From Sphingomonas sp. S-NIH.Pt15_0812 (lineage in GTDB: Bacteria; Pseudomonadota; Alphaproteobacteria; Sphingomonadales; Sphingomonadaceae), in the NCBI RefSeq assembly GCF_003951315.1, contig NZ_QLJH01000006.1, positions 1 through 64,000 on the forward strand: 64,000 nt of DNA. The letters run 5' to 3'. This document shows positions 1 through 8,355 of the stretch, piece by piece; position 1 is the first letter of the stretch, and each line of letters opens with the position of its first letter. The notes under the pieces were generated by a model, which saw only the letters and a list, made by a program, of their open reading frames with translations, was not told where the DNA came from and made no database searches. The position numbers were made by a program, and so were the translations under genes.

Positions 1-407
1 CGCCCCCGCCGCCACCCGTCCAGCAGATGATGCGCGCCAATGCGGATGGCGACGGCATCGTCACCCGTCGGGAGGCGCTGACCGCCGCCGACCTGGAATT
101 CGCGAGAATGGACGCCGATCATGACGGCAGGGTCACCGCCGACGAGCGCCGCGCCTATGTCGCGCAGGCGCGCGATCCGCGCGGGCTCGGCCGGCGCGGT
201 CCGCCCCGCCGTCATGGCGAGGATCAGGTGATGACGCTCGACCAGTTCCGCGCCCGCGCCGCCGCGCGGTTCGACCGGATGGATGGCGATCACGACGGCC
301 GGCTCGACAAGACCGAGATCGCCCATATGCGCGAGGCGCGGCGTGCGTGGAAGCGCGACCTGCCGCCGACCGAGGCGGCTATGCCGCCCGCATCGGTCGA
401 TCGCTGA
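1..407 (+). CDS. EF-hand calcium-binding protein (5' end outside window)
   Basis: The reading frame is open to the left edge, so the start and probably a signal peptide lie outside the window; the first Met in frame is at 27. The visible part holds three EF-hand-like loops of the D-x-D-x-D-G type: NADGDGIVTRREA near the start, MDADHDGRVTADE about 25 residues later, and MDGDHDGRLDKTE near the C terminus. Proteins of this kind in sphingomonads and Caulobacter are usually exported calcium-binding or sensor proteins of unknown role. It ends 47 bases before the chosen response-regulator start on the same strand, so it could be co-transcribed with the two-component pair and might sense the same signal; that link is inference. 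Confidence 0.8.
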   Translation, partial: PPPPPVQQMMRANADGDGIVTRREALTAADLEFARMDADHDGRVTADERRAYVAQARDPRGLGRRGPPRRHGEDQVMTLDQFRARAAARFDRMDGDHDGRLDKTEIAHMREARRAWKRDLPPTEAAMPPASVDR

Positions 408-454
408 CGCCGGCCCCCTTCCCCGCGCCGCCCGCCATGCTAGAAGCCCAGCCG

Positions 455-1174
455 ATGGGAGATGTGCCGCACCTGCTGCTGGTCGATGACGAGCGCTCGA
501 TCCGCGAACCGCTGGCCCAATATCTGGTCCGCCAGGGGTTTCGCGTCACCCAGGTCGGCGATGCGGCCTCGGCGCGCACGCGGCTGGCCGCCTATGCGAT
601 CGACCTGGCGATCGTCGACATCATGATGCCGGGCGAGGACGGGCTGTCGCTCTGCCGCCATATCGCCGCGACCAGCGACGTGCCGGTCATCCTGCTGACC
701 GCCAAGGCGGAGGAGACGGACCGGATCGTCGGGCTGGAGATGGGGGCGGACGATTATGTCGTGAAGCCCTTCTCGCCCCGCGAGCTGGCGACGCGGGTCA
801 AGGTGGTGCTGCGGCGATTGCGCGGCGGCGGGGCGCGCCATCATGCGCCGGACGGCGGCTCCTATGCCTTTGCCGGCTGGGTGCTGCGCGCGGGCGAACG
901 GGCGCTGGTCGACCGCGACGGCGTCTCGGTCGCGCTGTCGAGCGGCGAGTTCAACCTGCTCCAGGCCCTGGTCGCGCGACCGCGCCAGGTGCTGACCCGC
1001 GACCAGTTGCTCGACCTGACCCAGGGGCGCGAGGCCGCCGCCTTCGACCGGGCGATCGACAATCAGATCAGCCGGTTGCGCAAGAAGATCGAGGCCGACC
1101 CCAAGGCGCCCGAGATCATCAAGACGGTCTGGGGCGGCGGCTATACGCTGGCGGCGGAGGTCACGCGGCTTTGA
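455..1174 (+). CDS. OmpR/PhoB-family response regulator
   Basis: A 239-aa two-component response regulator. The N-terminal receiver has the acidic pair in LLLVDDE, the phospho-acceptor Asp at about residue 55 in VDIMMPGEDG, and the switch Lys in DDYVVKPFSPREL. The C-terminal winged helix carries the RAIDNQISRLRKKIE recognition helix and ends in the wing motif TVWGGGYTL. The start was set at ATG 455 because it puts the receiver immediately after the Met; an in-frame ATG at 437 would add six residues, and neither has a strong ribosome site. The stop overlaps the kinase reading frame, so the two are translationally coupled. It most resembles OmpR paired with an EnvZ-type kinase; the target genes cannot be read from the sequence. 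Confidence 0.93.
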   Translation: MGDVPHLLLVDDERSIREPLAQYLVRQGFRVTQVGDAASARTRLAAYAIDLAIVDIMMPGEDGLSLCRHIAATSDVPVILLTAKAEETDRIVGLEMGADDYVVKPFSPRELATRVKVVLRRLRGGGARHHAPDGGSYAFAGWVLRAGERALVDRDGVSVALSSGEFNLLQALVARPRQVLTRDQLLDLTQGREAAAFDRAIDNQISRLRKKIEADPKAPEIIKTVWGGGYTLAAEVTRL

Positions 1175-1179
1175 CGCGG

Positions 1180-2508
1180 ATGTGGCCGCGTCGCTTCGCC
1201 GGGCAGATGGCGTTGCTGATCGCGCTGGCGCTGTTCGTCGCGCAGGCGATCAACTTCGGCCTGGTGCTGCGCGACCGGGCGCAGTTCCGGCTGGAGCAGG
1301 CGACCCGGCCGGTGGCGGTGCGGATCGCCGATGCGCTCGATCGCGAGGTGCAGGGCAAGCGCGCGCTCGCCCCCGATCGCGGCCGGGTGCGCCGCGTGGC
1401 CGCCGATCCGATCGCCGCCAGTTCGGCGGAACACCATCCCGAGGTTGCGAGCGAGTTGCGCCGGCAGCTCGCCGAACTGGGCATTCGGGTCGGGCGGATC
1501 GATACCGGCCTGCGGGTCGGCGATCCCGAAATGCCGCGCGGCGGCCGGGCCGAGCGGTTCCGCGATCCGCCCAGCTTCGAGACGCTGCTGATCGCGGTCG
1601 AGCAGCCGGGCCGCGGCTGGCTGACCATCGTCGCGCCCTGGCCCCGGCCGGAGAAGCGCATCTTCTGGGCGCTCGTCAGCCAGACGCTGATCCTCTACAT
1701 CGTCGTGCTGTTGCCGGTGCTGTGGGCGGTGCGGCGGATGCTGCGCCCGTTGCGCGACCTGACCCGCGCGGCCGAACAGTTCCGGCCCGGCGCCGAGCCG
1801 GTGCCGCTGTCGGCGGAGGGGCCGGAGGATGTCGCGGGGCTGATCACCGCCTTCCAGCGGCTCAGCCTGCGCGTGTCGGCGATGCTGGACGAGAAGGACC
1901 GGATGCTGGGCGCGATCGGCCATGACCTGCGCACGCCGCTGGCGGCGCTGCGCGTGCGGATCGAGTCGGTCGAGGACGAGGTCGATCGCCAGCGCATGGC
2001 GGACACCGTCGCCGAGATGAACCGGACGCTGGACGACATATTGTCGCTCGCCCGGCTCGGCCGCCCGTCCGAACCGCGCGTCGAGGTCGATCTGGGGGCG
2101 CTGGTCGATGCGGTGGTGGAGGATTTCCGCGATCTCGGCGCGCCGGTCGACTATATAGAGGGAGAGCGGATCACGCTGAAGCTGCGGCCGTCGCTGATGC
2201 GCCGGGCGGTGCGCAACCTGATCGAGAATGCGGTGAAATACGGCGTATCGGCGACGGTGCGGATCGCCCATCTGGGCCCGCAGGTCGCCATCCTGGTCGA
2301 GGATCACGGGCCGGGCATCCCGGAGGAGCGGCTGGACGATGTCTTCGATGCCTTCACCCGGCTGGAGCATTCGCGCAACCGCGACACGGGCGGCATCGGC
2401 TTGGGACTGGCGCTGGCCCGCGCTATCGTCAACGAGGCGGGCGGCGAGGTGACGCTCGCCAACCGGCCGCGCGGCGGGCTGGTCGCGACCATCACCCTGC
2501 CGCGCTGA
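1180..2508 (+). CDS. EnvZ-like sensor histidine kinase
   Basis: Membrane sensor kinase of about 442 aa. A first transmembrane helix lies near residues 9-30, then a periplasmic domain of roughly 130 residues, a second transmembrane helix near 165-185 and a HAMP linker. The HisKA box AIGHDLRTPLAALR carries the phospho-accepting His at about residue 248. It is followed by an N box (RNLIENAVKYG), a G1 box (VEDHGPGIPEE) and a G2 box (GGIGLGLALARAIV), so the ATPase domain looks intact. ATG 1180 is given as start; a TTG at 1171 that overlaps the TGA of the response regulator is equally possible and would be the coupled start. The 3' end overlaps the convergent MFS gene by 17 bases. The signal is unknown. 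Confidence 0.92.
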   Translation: MWPRRFAGQMALLIALALFVAQAINFGLVLRDRAQFRLEQATRPVAVRIADALDREVQGKRALAPDRGRVRRVAADPIAASSAEHHPEVASELRRQLAELGIRVGRIDTGLRVGDPEMPRGGRAERFRDPPSFETLLIAVEQPGRGWLTIVAPWPRPEKRIFWALVSQTLILYIVVLLPVLWAVRRMLRPLRDLTRAAEQFRPGAEPVPLSAEGPEDVAGLITAFQRLSLRVSAMLDEKDRMLGAIGHDLRTPLAALRVRIESVEDEVDRQRMADTVAEMNRTLDDILSLARLGRPSEPRVEVDLGALVDAVVEDFRDLGAPVDYIEGERITLKLRPSLMRRAVRNLIENAVKYGVSATVRIAHLGPQVAILVEDHGPGIPEERLDDVFDAFTRLEHSRNRDTGGIGLGLALARAIVNEAGGEVTLANRPRGGLVATITLPR

Positions 2509-3991
2509 CGCCCTCCCCTTCGCGCACGCGCAGCATCGACAGCGCCGCAAGCAGCATCACCGCGGCGGCGAAGGCCATGGTCCAGATCGGCTCGGTCGGG
2601 AAGACATGGCGGACGATCGTGCCCATCACCGTCGCCACCAGCAATTGCGGTACGACGATGAAGATGTTGAACAGGCCCATATAGATGCCCAGCTTCCGCT
2701 GCGGCAGGCTGGACGCCAGGATGGCATAGGGCATGGCCAGGATCGACGCCCAGGCGATGCCGATCGCCACCTCCGCCAGCAGCAGCGTATAGGGGTCGCG
2801 AAGCACGAAGAAGGACAGGAAGCCGATCGCCCCGATCACCAGCGCGCCGGCATGGGTCCGCACCTTGCCGAAGCGGCGCGCCATCGGCTGGAGCAGGAAG
2901 GCGGCGGTCAGCGCGGCGACCAGATTGTACATGGCGAACAGGATGCCGACCCAGTTGCCGCCGGCATTATAGGCCGCGCTCGCCGGGTCCGCCGAGCCGA
3001 AGGCATATTGGGCGACCACCGGCGTCGTGTAGATCCACATGATGAACAACGCCGACCAGGTGAAGAACTGGGTCAGCGCCAGCCGCTTCATGATCGGCGG
3101 CATCCCCGCGAAGTCGCCGACGATATGGGTCAGGACATTGTCGCTCCGCCCCCGCGCGTGCAGCCATCCCGCCGCCAGCCGCGCGATGCCGTAGAGCGCG
3201 ACCAGCACGCCGAGCAGCGCCAGCTCCTTTTCGAGCCCGAGCAGCAGCACGAACAGGGCGATCCCCGCGCCCGCGCCGATCCAGGCCAGGCCGCCCAGCG
3301 TCGAGGCGGGCGGCACCGGCGGCGGATCATGCGGCTCGACGGCCAGCCCGTCGAACGCCGCCAGTTCGGCCGGGCTGTATTCGCGCGTCGTCACCACGGT
3401 CCAGGCCACGGCCGCGAACAGCACCGCGCCGCCGAGATAGAAGGAATAGCGCACCGTATCCGGCACGCCGCCGCCGCTCGCCACATTGGCGATGCCGATC
3501 CGGTCGAGCAGGAAGGGCGTGGCCGATCCGATCACCGCGCCCGCGCCGATGAACGCGGTCTGGAGCGCATAGCCGGCGGTATGCTGGTCCTTGCGCAGCA
3601 TGTCGCCCACGAACGCACGGAACGGCTCCATCGCGATGTTGAGCGAGGCGTCGAGCATCCACAGCAGCATCGCCGCCGCCAGCAGACCCGGCGCATTGGG
3701 CATCCCGACCAGCGCCAGCGTCGCCAGCACCGCGCCCGCGAAGAAATAGGGCCGCCGCCGCCCGAACCGTCCCCAGGTCCGGTCGGAGAAATAGCCGATC
3801 ACCGGCTGCACCAGCAGCCCGGTCAGCGGCGCGGCGATCCACAGGATGGCGAGGTCGTCCAGCCGCTCGCCCAGCGACTGGAAGATGCGGCTCATATTGG
3901 CGTTCTGAAGCGCGAAGCCGATCTGGATGCCGAAGAAGCCGAAGGAGATGTTCCACAAACCGGCGAAACCCTGGCGGGGCTTGTCCCTCAT
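2492..3991 (-). CDS. MFS permease, probable maltose/maltodextrin transporter
   Basis: A 499-aa polytopic inner-membrane protein. The N-terminal part (GLWNISFGFFGIQIGFALQ) and the loop SDRTWGRFGRRRPYF between helices 2 and 3 are typical of the SLC45-like branch of MFS sugar permeases. Caulobacter and Shewanella carry such permeases (MalY, MalT) beside maltose TonB receptors, and here the gene follows a LacI repressor gene that is divergent from a TonB receptor, halogenase and amylase. It probably moves maltose or short maltodextrins from periplasm to cytoplasm. ATG 3991 was chosen over TTG 3997 because a GAGAGAGGA ribosome site lies 6-7 bases upstream. The LacI stop is 49 bases upstream on the same strand, so the two are likely one transcript. 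Confidence 0.87.
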   Translation of the reverse strand: MRDKPRQGFAGLWNISFGFFGIQIGFALQNANMSRIFQSLGERLDDLAILWIAAPLTGLLVQPVIGYFSDRTWGRFGRRRPYFFAGAVLATLALVGMPNAPGLLAAAMLLWMLDASLNIAMEPFRAFVGDMLRKDQHTAGYALQTAFIGAGAVIGSATPFLLDRIGIANVASGGGVPDTVRYSFYLGGAVLFAAVAWTVVTTREYSPAELAAFDGLAVEPHDPPPVPPASTLGGLAWIGAGAGIALFVLLLGLEKELALLGVLVALYGIARLAAGWLHARGRSDNVLTHIVGDFAGMPPIMKRLALTQFFTWSALFIMWIYTTPVVAQYAFGSADPASAAYNAGGNWVGILFAMYNLVAALTAAFLLQPMARRFGKVRTHAGALVIGAIGFLSFFVLRDPYTLLLAEVAIGIAWASILAMPYAILASSLPQRKLGIYMGLFNIFIVVPQLLVATVMGTIVRHVFPTEPIWTMAFAAAVMLLAALSMLRVREGEGVSAAG

Positions 3992-4040
3992 CCGCAATCC
4001 TCTCTCGCCCGCATGTCGTTGTTTCCGGGCCTGTCGCGGG

Positions 4041-5066
4041 TCAGACCGAGGAGCGGCGTACCACCAAACGGGTGGGAAGGACCACGCTTTGCGTCGGCTC
4101 GCCGCGAATGCGCGCGAGCAGCGTGTCGATCAGGCGACGCCCCGCCGCGCCGGCATCCTGCACCACCGTCGTCAGCGGGGGATTGGCCAGGCTGGCGGCG
4201 GGGATATCGTCGAAGCCGACGATGGCGACATCCTCCGGCACGCGCAGCCCGACATTGACGAACACCCGCATCGCCGCCAGCGCGATCAGGTCGCTGGCGG
4301 CGACGATCGCGTCGAACGGATCACCCCGGTCGAGCAGATCCTCCGCCGCGCGCGTCCCCGCCTCCTCGGTCGAGATCGCCGGCACCTGCAGGCGCGGATC
4401 GATCGGCAGGCCCGCCGCCTCCAGCGCCGCGACATAGCCCAGATAGCGATCGTGGAACTCGGGATAATGATCGGTGGCGTCGCCCAGGAAGGCGATGCGG
4501 CGACGGCCCTGCGCGACCAGATGCTCGGCCGCCGACCGACCGCCCGCGACATTGTCGCACCCGATCGTCAGCCCCGGCTGCCCCGCCTGGACATGGCCCC
4601 AGCGGACGAAATGCGTGCCGCGTTCGACCATATCGACCAACCGCTGACGATAGTCGGCATAATCGCCATAGCCGAGCAGGATCAGCCCGTCGGCGCGGTG
4701 GCTCTGCTCGTAATCGGCCTGCCAGTTGGACGAGGGCTGCTGGAAGGAGACGAGCAGGTCGTAGCCGGCCTCGGCGCAGCTGCTCATCATCGATCCCAGC
4801 ATCGCCAGGAAGAAGGGGTTGATCAGCGTGTCGTCGGGACTGGGATCGCGGAACAGCAGCAGCGCCAGCGTCCGCGAATGGCCCGAGCGCAGGCCGGAGG
4901 CGGCGCGGTCGACCGTATAGTTGAGCTGCTTGGCGATCGCCTCGATCCGCTGGCGCGTCGCCGGGCTGACGGTCGGGCTGCCGCGTAGCGCGCGCGACAC
5001 GGTCGGCTGCGACACGCCGGCGAGATGGGCGATATCGAACGAAGTCGCCTTGCGCTGCCCCGCCAC
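4041..5066 (-). CDS. LacI-family transcriptional repressor of the maltodextrin locus
   Basis: A 341-aa regulator. The N-terminal helix-turn-helix reads TSFDIAHLAGVSQPTVSRAL, followed by the hinge helix region (QLNYTVDRAASGLRSG) and a periplasmic-binding-protein-like effector domain ending in LVVRRSSV. The open frame extends upstream without family similarity. The GTG at 5066 puts the DNA-binding domain at the N terminus and has GAGAGGGAAGG just before it, so it is preferred. The gene is divergent from the TonB receptor and upstream of the MFS permease on its own strand. By analogy with MalI/MalR regulators of Caulobacter and Shewanella it is inferred to repress both directions until a maltose-type sugar binds. 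Confidence 0.9.
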   Translation of the reverse strand: MAGQRKATSFDIAHLAGVSQPTVSRALRGSPTVSPATRQRIEAIAKQLNYTVDRAASGLRSGHSRTLALLLFRDPSPDDTLINPFFLAMLGSMMSSCAEAGYDLLVSFQQPSSNWQADYEQSHRADGLILLGYGDYADYRQRLVDMVERGTHFVRWGHVQAGQPGLTIGCDNVAGGRSAAEHLVAQGRRRIAFLGDATDHYPEFHDRYLGYVAALEAAGLPIDPRLQVPAISTEEAGTRAAEDLLDRGDPFDAIVAASDLIALAAMRVFVNVGLRVPEDVAIVGFDDIPAASLANPPLTTVVQDAGAAGRRLIDTLLARIRGEPTQSVVLPTRLVVRRSSV

Positions 5067-5317
5067 GTGCCTTCCCTCTCCCGCATCGGCCACGCCATCA
5101 TGGCGGATGCCCGGAAACGACAAACTCCAATCACGCGCCAGCGTCAACGGCAGTGGTGCGGCCAGGATCATTGTCACCGGAAAGCCACAATCGATTTGTT
5201 CACGATTTGAATACGTATGTCGATCGATTGGCGAAGCGCGCAATTGATTTCATTACGGAAACAGAAATCCGGCCCACGGCGCGTCAGACGCAAACGGGGC
5301 TTTTGGGGAGAGATTCC
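5067..5317. promoter_or_regulatory. divergent control region between lacI-type gene and TonB receptor
   Basis: A 251-base gap between divergent genes, more AT-rich than its surroundings, which must hold the promoters for both transcripts. Two short palindromes sit close together: ATACGTAT at 5211-5218 and TCGATCGA at 5220-5227. LacI-family operators are commonly palindromes with a central CG, and ATACGTAT fits that, but the arms are too short to be certain. A strong ribosome site (GGGGAGAGA) lies five bases before the receptor ATG. No -35/-10 pair stands out on either strand. Confidence 0.4.
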
Positions 5318-8302
5318 ATGTACGGTTCCCACCGTGCGCCGACAGCGTCGGCGCGCACGATCCTGAAGCTGTCGGTGAGCGGCGCGGCGCTGGGCGCAGG
5401 CCTGTTGCTGATCGGCACCACCGGCGCGATGGCGCAGACCAGCCTGCCCGACGCGGCGCAGGTGTCCGCCGGCAGCAAGGTGCCCGATCCTGCCGCCAGT
5501 TCCTCCACCGCCGCCAATCCCAATGAGGCCGGCGGCGCCGAGGATCGCAAGGCCGCCAACGCCGCCCAGACCGGCGACATTACCCCCGCGACCAACGAGG
5601 CGGTCGCCCAGGCCGCTGGCGCCGCCGCGACCGATGCGGGCGCCTCGCCCGAACAGGCCGACATCGTCGTCACCGGTTTCCGCCGCAGCCTGGAAAATGC
5701 CGTCGCCGAGAAGAAGAACCGCGACCAGATCGTTGAGTCCGTCTCGGCCGAGGATATCGGCAAGCTGCCCGACGCCTCGATCGCGGAGTCGATCGCGCGT
5801 CTGCCCGGCCTGACTTCGCAGCGCATCCAGGGCCGCTCCAACTCGATCTCGATCCGCGGCTTCGCGCCCGATTTCTCGACCACCCTGCTCAACGGCCGCG
5901 AGCAGACCTCGACCGGCGACAATCGCGCGGTGGAATATGACCAGTATCCGGCCGAGGTCGTGAACCAGGTCGTCGTCTACAAGACCGGCACCGCCTCGGT
6001 GATCGGCCAGGGCCTGTCGGGCACGGTAGACCTGCGCACCATCCGTCCGCTGGAATTCGGCCGGCGCGTCATCTCGATCGGCGCGCGCGGCGTCGATGCG
6101 GACATCGGCAAGCTCAACGCCGATTCCAAGCAATATGGCTACCGCGTCAACGGCACCTATGTGGACCAGTTCCTCGACAAGCGGCTGGGTGTCGCGCTGG
6201 CCGCCAGCTATACCGACGAACCGTACCAGACGCAGGAGTTCAACGCCTGGGGCTATGGTGCCGCCGGCCCCAGCAACGCCGCGCTGATCGGCGGGTCGAA
6301 GTCGTACATCACGTCCAACAGGCTGCGCCGCCTGGGCCTGACCGGTACGGTGGAATTCCGCCCGGTCGAGAATTTCACCACGACCATCGACGGCTTCTAT
6401 TCCGACTTCCAGGATCACGCGATCAAGCGCGGCATCGAACTGCCGCTCGGCTTCGACGGGCAGAACGGCCTGGGCGTCACCGATCCGGCGAACACCGGCG
6501 CGCGCTTCAATCCCGCCACTGGCCAGATCGCCAACGGCACCTATGTGTCGGGCACCTTCACTAATGTGCAGGGCGTGATCCGCAACAATCGCGAGGATCG
6601 CGACGCCAAGCTCTACGCCTTTGGCTGGAACAACCAGTATAAGGGCGATGACGGCTGGAACGCGACCTTCGACCTCAGCTATTCCAAGACCAAGCGCAAC
6701 GAGACGATCTTCGAGACCTATTCCGGGACCGGCTATGGCCGCGCATTGGGCGCGACCGACACGATCGGATTCGTCTCCTCGACCAAGGGCACGGTGTTCA
6801 GCCCGACGCTCAACTATTCCGACCCCAACCTGATCCAGCTCACCGACCCGCTCGGCTGGGGCGGATCGAACGTCCAGGCCGGCTATTTCAACGACCGCGC
6901 CGTATCCGACCGCATCTGGCAATATCGCGCCGAGGTGGAGAAGGAGATCGAGGACAGCTTCTTCTCCAGCGTCCAGGCGGGCGTGAACTACACCAACCAC
7001 GACAAGTCGCTGACCCCGAACGAGGCCCTGGTCCAGCTCGCCAGCGGCAATGTGATCGAGCCGGTGCCCAGCCAGTATCTGAAGACGCCCAGCGACCAGA
7101 CCTATCTGGGGCTGGGGCCGGTGATCAGCTACAATCCCTATGACCTGCTCGACGGCGGCGTCTATCGGCTGGTGTCGAACAACGCGAACAACGACGTCCG
7201 CGCCAAGGCCTATTCGATCAGCGAAGACCTGATGACGATGTACCTGCAGACCAATATCCGGCAGGACATCGGCAGCGCGCAGCTGACCGGCAATATCGGC
7301 GTGCAGGCGGTCAACACCTCGCAGCATACCAGCGGCTATTATATCGATCCGACCAATACCGGCATCGTGCCGATCCGGCAGGGCGCGGACTATTGGGACG
7401 TGATGCCGTCGCTCAACCTGTCGCTGCGCACCGCCAACGACTTCGTCATCCGCGCCGCGCTGGCGCGGCAGGTGATGCGCCCGCGCATGGACTCGATGCG
7501 CCTCGGCCTGTCCTATGGCGTCGACCAGACCCGCGGGATCATCGCGGGCAGCAGCGGCAACCCCTTCCTCCGCCCGTTCCGCGCCAATGCCGCCGACCTG
7601 ACGTTCGAGAAGTATTTCGGCAACAAGGGCTATCTGGCGGCGCAGTTCTTCTACAAGAAGCTGATCAACTATGTCGTCGACCGCAATCTCCAGGACCAGG
7701 TCTATGACTATACCGGCCTGCCGCTGAGCGCGAGCGGCGGGTTCCAGACCACCAATCCCAACGCCCCCAACTATGTCTCGCCGATCGGCGTCATCACCCA
7801 GCCCTATAACGTCAAGGGCGGGCAGCTCTACGGCGTCGAGCTGGCGGGCACGCTGCCGCTGGGCGAGGTGGTCGGCTTCCTCAACGGCTTCGGCGTGACC
7901 GGCGGCGGCTCCTATACCAAGTCGGAGATCGTGGCCTATCCGGGCGCGACCGCCGCCGACCTGCCCGGCTATTCGCGCTGGGTGGCGAACGGCACCGCCT
8001 ATTTCGAGAAATGGGGCTTCTCGGCGCGCGGCTCGGTCCGCTACCGGTCGAGCTTCATCGGCGAGGTGTCGGGCCTGGCCGCCAACCGGGTCAACCGCAA
8101 TGCGCGCGGCGAGCTGATCGTCGATGGCCAGATCGGCTATGACTTCAGCAACGGCTTTCTCCAGGGCCTGTCCGTCTATCTCCAGGGGCAGAACCTGACC
8201 AACACGCCGTTCGTGACGCAGAACCCGGGCCAGGACCTGCAGATCATCGACTATCAGCGTTATGGCCGCCGCTATCTCGCCGGCTTCACGATGAAGTTCT
8301 GA
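5318..8302 (+). CDS. TonB-dependent receptor, probable maltodextrin uptake
   Basis: A 994-aa outer-membrane receptor. It starts with an extended signal peptide (hydrophobic core around residues 20-45, probable cleavage after GAMA), then an Ala/Asn-rich spacer. A TonB-box-like stretch QADIVVTGFRRSL leads into the plug domain (EDIGKLPDASIAESIARLPG and SNSISIRGFAPDFSTT), and the rest is a beta barrel ending in the terminal Phe of YLAGFTMKF, as outer-membrane insertion needs. ATG 5318 has the ribosome site GGGGAGAGA. The neighbours point to starch or maltodextrin transport, as for MalA of Caulobacter. It is followed by a halogenase-like gene and a GH13 amylase on the same strand. Substrate is inferred from context only. 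Confidence 0.92.
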   Translation: MYGSHRAPTASARTILKLSVSGAALGAGLLLIGTTGAMAQTSLPDAAQVSAGSKVPDPAASSSTAANPNEAGGAEDRKAANAAQTGDITPATNEAVAQAAGAAATDAGASPEQADIVVTGFRRSLENAVAEKKNRDQIVESVSAEDIGKLPDASIAESIARLPGLTSQRIQGRSNSISIRGFAPDFSTTLLNGREQTSTGDNRAVEYDQYPAEVVNQVVVYKTGTASVIGQGLSGTVDLRTIRPLEFGRRVISIGARGVDADIGKLNADSKQYGYRVNGTYVDQFLDKRLGVALAASYTDEPYQTQEFNAWGYGAAGPSNAALIGGSKSYITSNRLRRLGLTGTVEFRPVENFTTTIDGFYSDFQDHAIKRGIELPLGFDGQNGLGVTDPANTGARFNPATGQIANGTYVSGTFTNVQGVIRNNREDRDAKLYAFGWNNQYKGDDGWNATFDLSYSKTKRNETIFETYSGTGYGRALGATDTIGFVSSTKGTVFSPTLNYSDPNLIQLTDPLGWGGSNVQAGYFNDRAVSDRIWQYRAEVEKEIEDSFFSSVQAGVNYTNHDKSLTPNEALVQLASGNVIEPVPSQYLKTPSDQTYLGLGPVISYNPYDLLDGGVYRLVSNNANNDVRAKAYSISEDLMTMYLQTNIRQDIGSAQLTGNIGVQAVNTSQHTSGYYIDPTNTGIVPIRQGADYWDVMPSLNLSLRTANDFVIRAALARQVMRPRMDSMRLGLSYGVDQTRGIIAGSSGNPFLRPFRANAADLTFEKYFGNKGYLAAQFFYKKLINYVVDRNLQDQVYDYTGLPLSASGGFQTTNPNAPNYVSPIGVITQPYNVKGGQLYGVELAGTLPLGEVVGFLNGFGVTGGGSYTKSEIVAYPGATAADLPGYSRWVANGTAYFEKWGFSARGSVRYRSSFIGEVSGLAANRVNRNARGELIVDGQIGYDFSNGFLQGLSVYLQGQNLTNTPFVTQNPGQDLQIIDYQRYGRRYLAGFTMKF

Positions 8303-8355
8303 TCCATGGCGACCGCCCGACATACCCCTCGGGCGGTCACCGGACGGGACAGGCC

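Noticed and set aside
2606-4258. A 550-aa plus-strand frame across the MFS and LacI genes
   Set aside because: Low-complexity Arg/Gln/His-rich product spanning two well-supported minus-strand genes; no start signal or domain.
5174-8323. A 1049-aa open frame antisense to the TonB receptor
   Set aside because: The receptor frame has clear domains and codon pattern; the antisense product is Arg/Asp/Val-rich without any recognisable domain, a usual shadow in GC-rich DNA.
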